Shown piece after piece: positions 42,432 through 50,828 of a DNA stretch of 64,000 nt. This DNA comes from Rhizobium sp. AC27/96 (GTDB lineage Bacteria > Pseudomonadota > Alphaproteobacteria > Rhizobiales > Rhizobiaceae). Each line of letters begins with the position of its first letter. Within the stretch, counting starts at the first letter, position 1. The stretch is from contig NZ_LXKN01000073.1 in assembly GCF_001692325.1 (NCBI RefSeq), forward strand, positions 1 through 64,000, given 5' to 3'. The position numbers and the translations under genes are program-made. The notes under the pieces were generated by a model. It was not told the DNA's origin. It was given only the letters and a program-made list of their open reading frames with translations, and ran no database searches.

Positions 42432-43313
42432 TCAGGTCGCCGCCTCGGCGCCATCGCGCAAGGGGCAGCTTTTGCCGATGACATCGGTGACGAAATCCAT
42501 GACGGCGCGGATAGCCAGCGAGCGGCGCAGATCCGGATAGGTCACGAGCCATAGATCGCGTGTCGGTGAGGCAACAGCCACCGGCAGACGGGTCAACCCT
42601 GCCTCAGCGTCTCCCAGAAAGGCGGGAAGCGCGACGACGCCGAGGCCCGCACGGGCCGCCTCGAGCTGGCCGAAAACATCCGTGGCGCGAAACACGATCG
42701 GACGGCCCTCCAGCAGGCTGCGAAGCCAGGTCTGCTGCGTCAGATGCTCCATGGCCGCGTCGTAGCCGATGAAAGACCATTCCTCCTCCGGCATTTGCGC
42801 CACAGCCGGGATGGCATAGAGGCCGAAACGCATGACACCGATACGCCGGACGAGCAGATCGCTCTCTTCCGGCCGCGTCATGCGCACTGCGATATCGGCT
42901 TCTCCGTAATTGAGGGCGGCGCGGCGCGTAACGCCCGCGATAGTCAAGGTGATATCCGGATGCTCGGCCCGAAAGGCGACGGCTTTGGGAGCCAGAAGAT
43001 GGGCGGCGATCGACGGTGGCGCGCTGATCTTCACGGCGGCGGAAAGCCCGGCGACAGCGCTTTTCGAATAGCGCCGGATCGCTTCGACATTGTCTTCCAT
43101 GCCCGCCACCAGTTCGGCGATGGCGCGGCCATCCGCCGTCAGCGGCGAAGTGCGCGGCCGACGGTCGATCAGGCGCAGGTCCAGCGAGCGTTCCAGCGCG
43201 GCAATACGGCGGCCGACGGTTGCGTGATCCACGCCGAGTTCACGCGCTGCCGCCGAGAGCGAGCCTGTCCGCGCCAGGGCGGCGAAATGATGCAAGTCCT
43301 GCCAGTCGATCAT
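42432..43313 (-). CDS. LysR-family transcriptional regulator
   Basis: 293 residues from the ATG at 43313 (MIDWQDLHHFAALARTGSLSAAARELGVDHATVGRRIAALE). A clear winged HTH is followed by a PBP2-like effector domain. The start lies inside a perfect palindrome (43312-43333), a likely autoregulatory site. Divergent from a quinone oxidoreductase gene, its probable target. Confidence 0.9.
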   Translation of the reverse strand: MIDWQDLHHFAALARTGSLSAAARELGVDHATVGRRIAALERSLDLRLIDRRPRTSPLTADGRAIAELVAGMEDNVEAIRRYSKSAVAGLSAAVKISAPPSIAAHLLAPKAVAFRAEHPDITLTIAGVTRRAALNYGEADIAVRMTRPEESDLLVRRIGVMRFGLYAIPAVAQMPEEEWSFIGYDAAMEHLTQQTWLRSLLEGRPIVFRATDVFGQLEAARAGLGVVALPAFLGDAEAGLTRLPVAVASPTRDLWLVTYPDLRRSLAIRAVMDFVTDVIGKSCPLRDGAEAAT

Positions 43314-43333
43314 CTGTGCATTATTGCACAGAT
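43312..43333. promoter_or_regulatory. Perfect LysR-type palindrome overlapping the LysR start codon
   Basis: ATCTGTGCA and TGCACAGAT (9-bp arms) are separated by TTAT. The inner TGTGCA-N4-TGCACA satisfies the LysR T-N11-A rule. It overlaps the regulator's first codon and lies 72 bp before the divergent reductase gene. Confidence 0.7.
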
Positions 43334-43404
43334 ACGGTGAGCTCATACCGAATTTATTCAGGCGGAACTTTGTGGTCAAAGATCTCCGGAAAGGAGACTT
43401 CTTA

Positions 43405-44379
43405 ATGCCCCTAGCGATTGCCATCACCGGCCCCGGCGGACCCGAGGCCATGAAAGCCGTTGATCTCCCCGTGACAGAGCCAGGCCCCGGCCAGGCAAGA
43501 ATTCGCCAAAGTATTTCAGGCGTCAATTTCGTCGATATCTATGTTCGCTCCGGGCTCTATCCCTTGCCGCCCGGCCAGAGTGTCCTCGGCTTCGAGGGTG
43601 CAGGTGTCGTCGACGCGATCGGCCCCGATGTCGCAGAGCTGAAGGTGGGCGACCGCGTCGCCTATATCGGCCATCCGCTCGGCAGCTATGCCGAGATGCG
43701 CACGCTATCGGCGCAGCGGCTGGTGAAGCTGCCCGAGGGCGTCAGCGAACGGGTGGCGGGCAGCTCGATGCTGCGCGGGCTCACCGCGCATATGGTGCTG
43801 CAGAAGGTCTATCCGCTGAAAGCGGGCGAATGGGTGTTGGTGCATGCGGCAGCCGGCGGCGTCGGCCAGCTCGTCACCCGCCTTGCCAAGCGGCTGGGCG
43901 CCAATGTCATCGCCACCGTCGGTTCGGAAGCCAAGGCCGGATTTGCCTATGAGGCCGGTGCCGACACCGTGCTTCTGCACACATCGGAAGATTGGGTGGA
44001 AGAGGCCCGTCAGATCGCAGATCGGCGCGGCGTGCATCTCGCCATCGACGGGATCGGCGGCACCATGCTGTCGCAGACGCTCGCCGCCGTCCGCCCCTTC
44101 GGAATGGTTGCGAGCCTCGGCCAGGCGGCCGGCCCCATCCCGCCGATCCAGATCGAGGAACTGACCGCGCCCCGCGCTATCGGCCTGTCTCGTCCCAGTG
44201 TATTGACCTATGCCAATGATCCCGAGCTCTATCGCCAGGGCACCCAGGCCCTGATGGGATATCTGCAGGCCGGGCTGATCAACCCGATCGGCGCCGAATA
44301 CGAGCTGAAGGATGCCGCACGGGCACATGCCGACCTCGAGGCCGGGCGGACGACGGCCAGCGTCATATTGACGATGTAA
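43405..44379 (+). CDS. NADPH:quinone oxidoreductase family protein
   Basis: 324 residues. MDR fold without zinc: PGPGQARIRQSISGVNFVDIYVRSGLYPLPPGQSVLGFEGAGVV, then WVLVHAAAGGVGQLVTRLAKRLGANVIATVGS and VHLAIDGIGGTMLSQTLAAVRPFG. Good AAGGAG ribosome-binding site (aaaggagacttcttaATG). It reduces quinones or related enones with NADPH. Divergent from LysR and terminated by a long stem-loop. Confidence 0.92.
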   Translation: MPLAIAITGPGGPEAMKAVDLPVTEPGPGQARIRQSISGVNFVDIYVRSGLYPLPPGQSVLGFEGAGVVDAIGPDVAELKVGDRVAYIGHPLGSYAEMRTLSAQRLVKLPEGVSERVAGSSMLRGLTAHMVLQKVYPLKAGEWVLVHAAAGGVGQLVTRLAKRLGANVIATVGSEAKAGFAYEAGADTVLLHTSEDWVEEARQIADRRGVHLAIDGIGGTMLSQTLAAVRPFGMVASLGQAAGPIPPIQIEELTAPRAIGLSRPSVLTYANDPELYRQGTQALMGYLQAGLINPIGAEYELKDAARAHADLEAGRTTASVILTM

Positions 44380-44386
44380 GCCTCAT

Positions 44387-44417
44387 CCGAACGGGGCCGG
44401 CCGCCGGCCCCGTTCGG
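44387..44417 (+). terminator. Strong hairpin after the quinone oxidoreductase
   Basis: CCGAACGGGGCCGG pairs perfectly with CCGGCCCCGTTCGG (14 bp) around a CCG loop. T-rich sequence (aattttc) follows 8-10 bases later. Confidence 0.85.
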
Positions 44418-44600
44418 AGGACAGAATTTTCGGCTACACGCATATTCATCCCATGCCGTCAATGGTTTTTGCTGCAAGGCAGCAATTCGTTGACCTTGCT
44501 GGCTTTTGCCTGATATTCGTTTGCCATGACGACGCGCGGCCATTCGGCTATCGCCGCCATTTGATCCGATACGACCCCCCGAGCCTTCGTGGCAAACAGC

Positions 44601-45821
44601 ATGGACACCGCGCTTTCCGGTGCCCGCAGGCGATATCCCGTGAACACTGCCTCCCAGACCATCCGGTCCAATTCTACCCTCGGCCTCCTTTCCATTGTTG
44701 CGCTGACATTCTTCGGCTACCTGGCCATCGGCCTGCCGCTTGCGGTGCTTCCGACCTATGTCGATAGCGGCCTCGGCTTCGGCGTCGTCTGGGCCGGCAT
44801 TGCCATCAGCACGCAATATGTGGCGACCATCGTCAGCCGCGCGCAGGTGGGGCGGCTGTGCGATCAATACGGGCCGCGCCGTTCGGTCCTGCTCGGTTTT
44901 ATGGCCTATGGCCTCTCCGGCATGCTGACGCTCGCCTCCGCATTCACGATCCATGTTCCGGCGGCCAGCCTTTCACTCCTGCTTGCCGGTCGCCTGACAC
45001 TCGGTATCGGCGAAAGCTGGGTCAGCACCGCGGCCATCACCTGGGCGATCGGCCTGATGGGATCACGCGAAACCGTGCGGATCATTTCGTGGAATGGCAT
45101 CGCCACCTATGGCGGCATCGCGCTCGCCGCTCCTTTTGGCGCCTGGCTGCAAGGGCAATATGGCTTCTTCGCCATTGGCATATTTACCGTCGGGCTCGCC
45201 ATTGCCGGGCTGATGCTGGCGCAAACGCGGCCACCTGTTGCCGGCGTCAAGGAAAAGGGCATCGGCACCGGCCAGGTGCTGAGCCGCGTGGCACCATTCG
45301 GCGTGGCGCTGGCGCTTGCTTCCAGTGGCTTCGGCGTGGTCATGACCTTCATCGCACTGTTCTTCCACAGTCGCGGTTGGGAGGGCGCCCCCTTTGCACT
45401 CAGCGCCTTCGGCCTTGCCTTCATGGGCGTCCGGCTTGGCCTTGCTCAAGCCGTGGCGAAGTTTGGCGGCCTGCCGCTTACGCGCATCTCGCTTGTCGTT
45501 GAAATCATCGGCCTTGCCGCAATCGCATTCGCACCCTCGCCGACCGTCGCCATCATCGGCGCAGCCCTGGCCGGTGCCGGCTTCGCGCCTGTATTTCCGG
45601 CGCTCGGCAACGAGGCCATGATCCGCATTCCGCCGCAGAACCGTGGCGTCGCGCTCGGCCTCTATTCCATCTTCCTCGATATCTCGCTTGGCACGACAGG
45701 CCCGATCGCCGGCCTCTTTGCCGATCATCTCGGTTACTCCGCACCCTTCTTCGTCGGTGTCGCCGCCGTCCTGCTCAGCCTTATCCTCAGTCTCGGCTTG
45801 CGCAAACACAGCAACCCCTGA
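44601..45821 (+). CDS. Major facilitator superfamily transporter
   Basis: 406 residues with 12 predicted helices. First helix LLSIVALTFFGYLAIGLPLAVLP; loop 2-3 motif in GRLCDQYGPRRSVLLGFMAYGLSG. It resembles the YhhS/AraJ-like efflux group. Start: ATG 44601 or GTG 44589, neither with a good ribosome-binding site. Substrate unknown. A pump for arabinose-like compounds or drugs is possible. Confidence 0.86.
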   Translation: MDTALSGARRRYPVNTASQTIRSNSTLGLLSIVALTFFGYLAIGLPLAVLPTYVDSGLGFGVVWAGIAISTQYVATIVSRAQVGRLCDQYGPRRSVLLGFMAYGLSGMLTLASAFTIHVPAASLSLLLAGRLTLGIGESWVSTAAITWAIGLMGSRETVRIISWNGIATYGGIALAAPFGAWLQGQYGFFAIGIFTVGLAIAGLMLAQTRPPVAGVKEKGIGTGQVLSRVAPFGVALALASSGFGVVMTFIALFFHSRGWEGAPFALSAFGLAFMGVRLGLAQAVAKFGGLPLTRISLVVEIIGLAAIAFAPSPTVAIIGAALAGAGFAPVFPALGNEAMIRIPPQNRGVALGLYSIFLDISLGTTGPIAGLFADHLGYSAPFFVGVAAVLLSLILSLGLRKHSNP

Positions 45822-45937
45822 CACCTCTCCGAAGCCATCGGCATCGCCGCCCATGTCGCCGATGGCAGCAATGGTTGCAGGATGCGGCTGCCGCTTGGTA
45901 AGGTCGACAATCATAATAATCAGGAGGAAGCCTCAAT

Positions 45938-46999
45938 ATGGACATCACCGAAATTGTCATCGAGGGCGATACTCCGGGGATTGCTTGGCGACTGCCGGTA
46001 CTGCATTTTTCCGGCAACAAGCCTGAAGCGCCGAAGATCTACATCCAGGCTGCGCTCCATGCCGGCGAGCTGCCGGGAACGGCGCTTGCGCATTTCCTCT
46101 GCGAGCGACTGCGGCAGGCGGAAACGGAAGGTGCTATCCTCAGCGACATTATCGTCGTGCCGCATGCGAACCCGATCGGCGCAGCGCAATCGCATTTCGG
46201 CGAGATGCAGGGCCGTTTCGATCTGGGTTCGCGCACCAACTTCAACCGCGATTTCCCGCTGATCTCGCTGCGCGACCGCGACCTGCTGATCGAAAATCTG
46301 GAACGCTATCCCGCCGTTGACCGGTTGAAGCGCCAGCTGATTAATATGGCGCTCGGTGCGGATCTGGTGATCGACCTGCATTGCGACGACGAATCCCTGC
46401 AATATGCCTATATCGATGAGGCTTTCTGGCCCGAGGCCGCCGACCTCGCGGCAGCCTTGAAAATGGAAGCGGTGCTGCTTTCGGATGGCGAAAGCTCGGC
46501 TTTCGAAGAGGCCGTGAGCTTCGCCTGGAAATATGAAGTGCCGGGCGAGAAGAAAGTACCGTTGCCGGGCAAGCTTTCGGTCACGGTCGAGTTGCGCGGG
46601 ACACGCGATGTCTATCCGGAGATGGCAAAGCGGGATGCCGAAGGGTTGTGGCGGTTCCTTGCCGCCCGAGGCGCCGTGCGCGACGAAAGCGTCAATCTCT
46701 CGGCCTTCACCGGACCGGCCGTGCCGCTCGACAATATCGAGATGATCCGCGCGCCGCAGGCAGGCACTGTGCTCTTCCATCGCAATATTGGCGAGCGTGT
46801 TGCGGAAGGCGACTTGCTGGCGACGATCATCACCGCGCCCGGAATGCCGGATGGGACTATCGACGTCCGTGCGCCGCAAGCCGGCCTCATCGTCACCCGA
46901 GTCTCCGATCGGCTGGTGCGCCGGCGTGGCGACCTGATGAAGATCGGCTGCGACAAGCCGAGTGTCGCCACTCGCAAGCCGGGCACGCTGGAAGACTAG
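45938..46999 (+). CDS. Succinylglutamate desuccinylase/aspartoacylase family hydrolase
   Basis: 353 residues. Zn ligands in QAALHAGELPGTALAHF (His, Glu) and VIDLHCDDESL (His). The M14-like core is followed by a small beta-barrel (AGTVLFHRNIGERVAEGDLLATI), characteristic of AspA/AstE relatives. It removes an acyl group from an amino acid derivative; which one is unknown. Excellent AGGAGG ribosome-binding site (caggaggaagcctcaatATG). Confidence 0.87.
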   Translation: MDITEIVIEGDTPGIAWRLPVLHFSGNKPEAPKIYIQAALHAGELPGTALAHFLCERLRQAETEGAILSDIIVVPHANPIGAAQSHFGEMQGRFDLGSRTNFNRDFPLISLRDRDLLIENLERYPAVDRLKRQLINMALGADLVIDLHCDDESLQYAYIDEAFWPEAADLAAALKMEAVLLSDGESSAFEEAVSFAWKYEVPGEKKVPLPGKLSVTVELRGTRDVYPEMAKRDAEGLWRFLAARGAVRDESVNLSAFTGPAVPLDNIEMIRAPQAGTVLFHRNIGERVAEGDLLATIITAPGMPDGTIDVRAPQAGLIVTRVSDRLVRRRGDLMKIGCDKPSVATRKPGTLED

Positions 47000-47006
47000 C
47001 CCTTCC

Positions 47007-47168
47007 CTAGCGGCCGTCGATCACCTTGCATCGCATGGCGAAGGCGATCGCGGCCGCCTCTCTCAGAAGCGTACCGAAGCAACAGATCTGGCTCAGAACG
47101 AACCGGAAGGCCATGCGGCCGGCCAAGGCCGCTCTGGTGAAGATTTTGCGTTTTCCTGTCACGATCAT
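47007..47168 (-). CDS. Possible small hydrophobic protein downstream of the MarR gene
   Basis: 53 residues starting MIVTGKRKIFTRAALAGRMAFRF and ending KVIDGR. The frame stays open another 17 codons upstream, to a stop at 47220-47222, with a strongly hydrophobic stretch (TAVVALSIAYITLIGG), so a non-ATG start is possible. A TATGCA-N3-TGCATA operator lies about 80 bp before it. Coding status is doubtful, but the placement next to the operator is worth notice. Confidence 0.32.
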   Translation of the reverse strand: MIVTGKRKIFTRAALAGRMAFRFVLSQICCFGTLLREAAAIAFAMRCKVIDGR

Positions 47169-47244
47169 GCCTCCGATCAAGGTGATGTAGGCGATGCTTA
47201 GAGCGACGACGGCAGTGTTTTAGGCCGCGCCCCTCATATATATG

Positions 47245-47259
47245 TATGCAGTCTGCATA
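47245..47259. promoter_or_regulatory. Second MarR-type operator
   Basis: TATGCA-GTC-TGCATA, with a perfect 7-bp arm (TATGCAG/CTGCATA). It is identical in its 12 fixed bases to the operator at the marR promoter and lies between the MarR gene and the small ORF, both on the minus strand. Confidence 0.65.
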
Positions 47260-47295
47260 GATGTTCCGTAAATGTCAAGGATGCTTGTTCGGCCG

Positions 47296-47817
47296 CTATG
47301 CCATGAAGGCGATGGGGCACCGCTCCTGATCGCAAACGCCCTGGTCGCAGACGCGACAGACCACATCCTGATCGTCGCCAAGATCGACTAGGGACGGCAG
47401 CAGCTTTTCCAACAGGCGGCCAAGCTGCTCGGTTTCTTCGGCTCCCAACACCTTAAAGGCACGATGAATGACAGCGCGGCGAGCAGCGAGGCTTTTGTCG
47501 AAAAGTGCCTGCCCGCTCTCGGTCAGCTGCAACGACCGGGCGCGCTTGTCGCCCTCGACACCGCCGGCTCGCAGCACAAGACCGGACGCCACCAATTGGT
47601 CGACAAGGCGCACGGTCGCGGAATGGGAGAGCGCGATCAGCCTGCGCAGCGTCTCGATCGTCAGGCCCGGCTCGGTGCCGATCTGAATGATGGCGGCAAT
47701 CGCACTCGGCCCATGGCCGGTTTCGTCGGCAAAGGCCTTTTCCATCTTGTCCACCAGGGCAAGGCTCATGGCGCCGAAGAGGTTTTCCAGCCGCAATGTT
47801 TCCCTATCCGTCGCCAT
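47296..47817 (-). CDS. MarR-family regulator with Cys-rich tail
   Basis: 173 residues from the ATG at 47817, which has GGTGGA 7 bases upstream. The ATG at 47835 would start inside the end of the operator, so it is less likely. Winged helix: ALSHSATVRLVDQLVASGLVLRAGGVEGDKRARSLQLTESG. The C-terminus is unusual: CRVCDQGVCDQERCPIAF, four Cys in 14 residues, which suggests metal or redox sensing. It has a perfect palindrome at its promoter. Confidence 0.87.
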   Translation of the reverse strand: MATDRETLRLENLFGAMSLALVDKMEKAFADETGHGPSAIAAIIQIGTEPGLTIETLRRLIALSHSATVRLVDQLVASGLVLRAGGVEGDKRARSLQLTESGQALFDKSLAARRAVIHRAFKVLGAEETEQLGRLLEKLLPSLVDLGDDQDVVCRVCDQGVCDQERCPIAFMA

Positions 47818-47835
47818 GCCCTGATCCACCGCCAT

Positions 47836-47856
47836 AAATATGCATGATGCATATTT
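47836..47856. promoter_or_regulatory. Perfect 21-bp MarR operator
   Basis: AAATATGCAT and its reverse complement ATGCATATTT around a central G, next to the MarR start. The core TATGCA-TGA-TGCATA matches the motif at 47245-47259. Confidence 0.75.
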
Positions 47857-47972
47857 ACAGGAGAATCGGCCGTTGTCGCAACCGGCAGCGAACCGCTTCG
47901 CCCCTTGCCCGGCTTTTATCCGACTTTACTTGCGTGCTATGCCGCTAACCAACAGCAAGAGACGGATTCGCC

Positions 47973-48329
47973 ATGACGATCACCATTTACGGCATCAAGA
48001 ACTGCGACACGATGAAGAAGGCCCGCACCTGGCTCGAAAGCCACGGCATCGCCTATGATTTCCACGACTACAAGGCCGTTGGCATCGACAGCGACCATCT
48101 GGAACGCTGGACGAAGGAAGCCGGCTGGGAAATCGTGCTCAACCGCGCCGGCACGACCTTCAAGGCCTTGCCGGAGGCGGATCGCACCGATCTGACGAAA
48201 GACAAGGCCATCTCCCTGATGCTGGCGCAGCCTTCGATGATCAAGCGCCCGGTGCTGGAAGCGGATGGCAAATTGCTCGTTGGGTTCAAGCCCGATATTT
48301 ACGCGGCTGCATTCGGCAAGGCCGCCTAG
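47973..48329 (+). CDS. ArsC/Spx-family (YffB-type) protein
   Basis: 118 residues: MTITIYGIKNCDTMKKARTWLESHGIAYDFHDYK, LNRAGTTFKALPEADR, and MIKRPVLEADGKLLVGFKPDIY. The thioredoxin-like ArsC fold with a single Cys (NCDTMKKA) fits YffB rather than arsenate reductase proper, which needs further Cys or Arg residues. Role unknown, possibly glutathione-dependent reduction. Lies 10 bp before the ybaK gene. Confidence 0.86.
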   Translation: MTITIYGIKNCDTMKKARTWLESHGIAYDFHDYKAVGIDSDHLERWTKEAGWEIVLNRAGTTFKALPEADRTDLTKDKAISLMLAQPSMIKRPVLEADGKLLVGFKPDIYAAAFGKAA

Positions 48330-48339
48330 AGACACGCCC

Positions 48340-48813
48340 ATGTCAAAAACAACCCGTGCCACGCAAGTGCTGACCCAGGCGAAAGTCGCCTTCACCGTCC
48401 ATGCCTACGACTACGATCCGAATGCGGAGCGTGTCGGCATGCAGGCGGCGGAGGCGCTTGGGGAGGAGCCGCATCGGGTGCTCAAGACCTTGATGGCCGA
48501 GGTGGACGGCAAGCCGGTCTGTGTCGTTGTACCCTCCGACCACGAAGTCAGCATGAAGAAGCTGGCTACGGCCTTCGGCGGTAAATCGGCGAGCATGATG
48601 AAGCCCGCCGATGCCGAGCGGCTGACGGGTTACCATGTCGGCGGCATCAGCCCCTTCGGCCAGAAAAAACTTGTTCCCACAGCCATCGAGGCGCAGGCGA
48701 TGACCGAAGCCTATGTCTATATCAACGGCGGCCAGCGCGGTCTGCAGGTGCGGCTCAGCCCACAGGACGCATTGACCGCCTTGAAAGCAAAGGCGGCTTC
48801 ACTGATTGCCTGA
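48340..48813 (+). CDS. ybaK: Cys-tRNA(Pro)/Cys-tRNA(Cys) deacylase YbaK
   Basis: 157 residues from the ATG at 48340. It hydrolyses mischarged Cys-tRNA(Pro) in trans. Seen: VGMQAAEALGEEPHRVLKTLMAEVDGKPVCVVVPSDHEVSMKKLA, GKSASMMKPADAERLTGYHVGGISPFGQKK (catalytic Lys and substrate loop). The upstream open frame inside the YffB gene is rejected. Probably cotranscribed with YffB (10 bp). Confidence 0.92.
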   Translation: MSKTTRATQVLTQAKVAFTVHAYDYDPNAERVGMQAAEALGEEPHRVLKTLMAEVDGKPVCVVVPSDHEVSMKKLATAFGGKSASMMKPADAERLTGYHVGGISPFGQKKLVPTAIEAQAMTEAYVYINGGQRGLQVRLSPQDALTALKAKAASLIA

Positions 48814-48907
48814 TCGGCCATGCGAACTGACAAACCGCCTTCAATTTCGCCGCAAAGCGGTCTAAGTCTTCAGACCATCGTTCGATATCAGCCAAGCAGG
48901 TCCCACC

Positions 48908-50161
48908 ATGACATCAGCCTCCCAGAACCATCATCCCGTCGATCACGCCAAGCTGGAGAAGCTTGCGGAGGTGGCCGTCAAGGTCGGGTTGCAGCTGCAG
49001 TCTGGTCAGGACCTGCTGATCACCGCGCCGGTCGCGGCGATGCCGCTGGTGCGCCTGATCTCGCGCGAGGCCTACAAGGTCGGCGCAGGTCTCGTCTCCA
49101 CCTTCTATGCGGATGAAGAGACGACGCTTGCCCGCTACGAATATGGTCATGATGCCAGCTTCGATCGTGCCGCTAACTGGCTTTACGAGGGCATGGCCAA
49201 GGCTTTCTCCAACAACACCGCGCGGCTTGCGATTGCCGGTGACAACCCGATGCTGCTCTCCAATCAGGACCCGGCCAAGGTAGCCCGTGCCAATCGCGCC
49301 AATTCGGCGGCTTACAAGCCGGCACTGGAAAAGATCTCGAATTTCGACATCAACTGGAACATCGTTTCCTATCCGAACCCCTCCTGGGCGAAGCTGGTTT
49401 TCCCGAACGATCCGGAAGCGATCGCCGTCGCCAAGCTCGCCAAGGCGATCTTCTCCGCCTCGCGCGTCGATGTTGAAGATCCGATTGCCGCCTGGGCCGA
49501 GCACAATGCCAATCTGCGCAAGCGCTCGACATGGATGAATGGCCAACGCTTCGCCACCCTGCATTTCCAGGGTCCGGGCACCGACCTGAAGGTCGGCCTT
49601 GCCGATGGTCATGAATGGCATGGCGGTGCCTCGACGGCCAAGAATGGCATCACCTGCAATCCGAACATCCCGACGGAAGAAGTGTTCACCACGCCGCATG
49701 CGCTGCGCGTCGAGGGCCATGTTTCATCGACCAAGCCGCTCTCGCATCAGGGCACGCTGATCGACAATATCCAGGTGCGCTTCGAAGGCGGCCGGATCGT
49801 CGAGGCCAAGGCGACGCGTGGCGAGGAAGTGCTGAACAAGGTGCTCGACACCGATGAAGGCGCGCGCCGGCTCGGCGAAGTGGCGCTGGTGCCGCATTCC
49901 TCGCCGATCTCGGCAAGCGGCATCCTGTTCTACAACACGCTGTTCGACGAAAACGCCTCCTGCCACATTGCGCTTGGCCAGTGCTATTCGAAGTGCTTCC
50001 TCGACGGAGCGTCGCTTTCCCAGGAACAGATCAAGGCGCAGGGCGGCAACTCCAGCCTGATCCATATCGACTGGATGATCGGCTCCGACAAGGTCGATGT
50101 CGACGGCATCAAGCCGGATGGTTCGCGCGTCCCTGTTTTGCGCAAGGGCGAATGGGCCTGA
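48908..50161 (+). CDS. Aminopeptidase, M29 family (AmpS/PepS-like)
   Basis: 417 residues. M29 features: LQSGQDLLITAPVAAMPLVRLISREAYKVGAGLVSTFYADEE, NIPTEEVFTTPHALRVEGHVSSTKPL, and GARRLGEVALVPHSSPIS through ILFYNTLFDENASCHIALGQCY. Two metal ions bound by the Glu/His/Asp residues there are expected. It trims N-terminal residues from peptides in the cytosol. A hairpin terminator follows. Confidence 0.93.
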   Translation: MTSASQNHHPVDHAKLEKLAEVAVKVGLQLQSGQDLLITAPVAAMPLVRLISREAYKVGAGLVSTFYADEETTLARYEYGHDASFDRAANWLYEGMAKAFSNNTARLAIAGDNPMLLSNQDPAKVARANRANSAAYKPALEKISNFDINWNIVSYPNPSWAKLVFPNDPEAIAVAKLAKAIFSASRVDVEDPIAAWAEHNANLRKRSTWMNGQRFATLHFQGPGTDLKVGLADGHEWHGGASTAKNGITCNPNIPTEEVFTTPHALRVEGHVSSTKPLSHQGTLIDNIQVRFEGGRIVEAKATRGEEVLNKVLDTDEGARRLGEVALVPHSSPISASGILFYNTLFDENASCHIALGQCYSKCFLDGASLSQEQIKAQGGNSSLIHIDWMIGSDKVDVDGIKPDGSRVPVLRKGEWA

Positions 50162-50188
50162 GGAGGCCCGGGCATTCGAATGCGATCG

Positions 50189-50220
50189 TGCCGCGGTATC
50201 CCCTACCGCGGCAAATTTCT
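50189..50220 (+). terminator. Terminator after the M29 aminopeptidase
   Basis: TGCCGCGGTA and TACCGCGGCA form a perfect 10-bp stem around TCCCC, followed by AATTTCTT. It may serve the convergent reductase gene too. Confidence 0.82.
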
Positions 50221-50237
50221 TGACGGAAACCGCGACA

Positions 50238-50828
50238 TCAGATCGTCGCCAGCGCTTTCCTGATGCGGGCGAGATGCGCCTTGCGGGCGGTATCGGTGAC
50301 GCGGTCCATGTCGTGGAGCGCCAGCATGCGGAAATTGAGCCGCTTGGCGCAGAAGGCGGCGATACCGCGCTTCAGCAAGCGCCGCACCGGATTGCCCATG
50401 TAAAGATGCACGATCCACCAGGGCGAACCCGTCGTGGTCAGTGCCCAGAACAGGCGGATGTTGGTGAGCTTCGGCACGATGCGGCCGCCGGCGGCATCGT
50501 GGGTGAAGGCGACACCGGGCGCAAAGGCGCGGTCGAAGAAGCCCTTGAGAATGGCCGGGAAATTGAACCACCATTGCGGAAAGACCAGTATCAGCCCCTC
50601 GGCCGCCCGCAGCCGCGTGACGATATCGTCGACATCAGACGTGTCATAGGGCTGGTCGAAATAGCCGCGCCGCTCGGCTTCGGAGAGGCGCGGATCAAAG
50701 CCCTCGCGGTAGAGATCGAGCAGATCGACCTGATGTCCTCCGGCAGCGAGTGTCTCCTCTGCAAGCTTTGCCACTGACGCGGCAAAGCTATCTTCCAACG
50801 GATGAGCAAGAACCAGCAGAATACGCAT
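50238..50828 (-). CDS. NAD(P)H-dependent flavodoxin-like oxidoreductase
   Basis: 196 residues. The flavodoxin-2 fold reads LLVLAHPLEDSFAASVAKLAEETLAAGGHQVDLLDLYREGFDP, then LILVFPQWWFNFPAILKGFFDRAFAPGVAF, as in KefF/NQO1-type quinone reductases. FMN/FAD-dependent. The ATG overlaps the xseA stop by one base, so the two are translationally coupled. Confidence 0.88.
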   Translation of the reverse strand: MRILLVLAHPLEDSFAASVAKLAEETLAAGGHQVDLLDLYREGFDPRLSEAERRGYFDQPYDTSDVDDIVTRLRAAEGLILVFPQWWFNFPAILKGFFDRAFAPGVAFTHDAAGGRIVPKLTNIRLFWALTTTGSPWWIVHLYMGNPVRRLLKRGIAAFCAKRLNFRMLALHDMDRVTDTARKAHLARIRKALATI

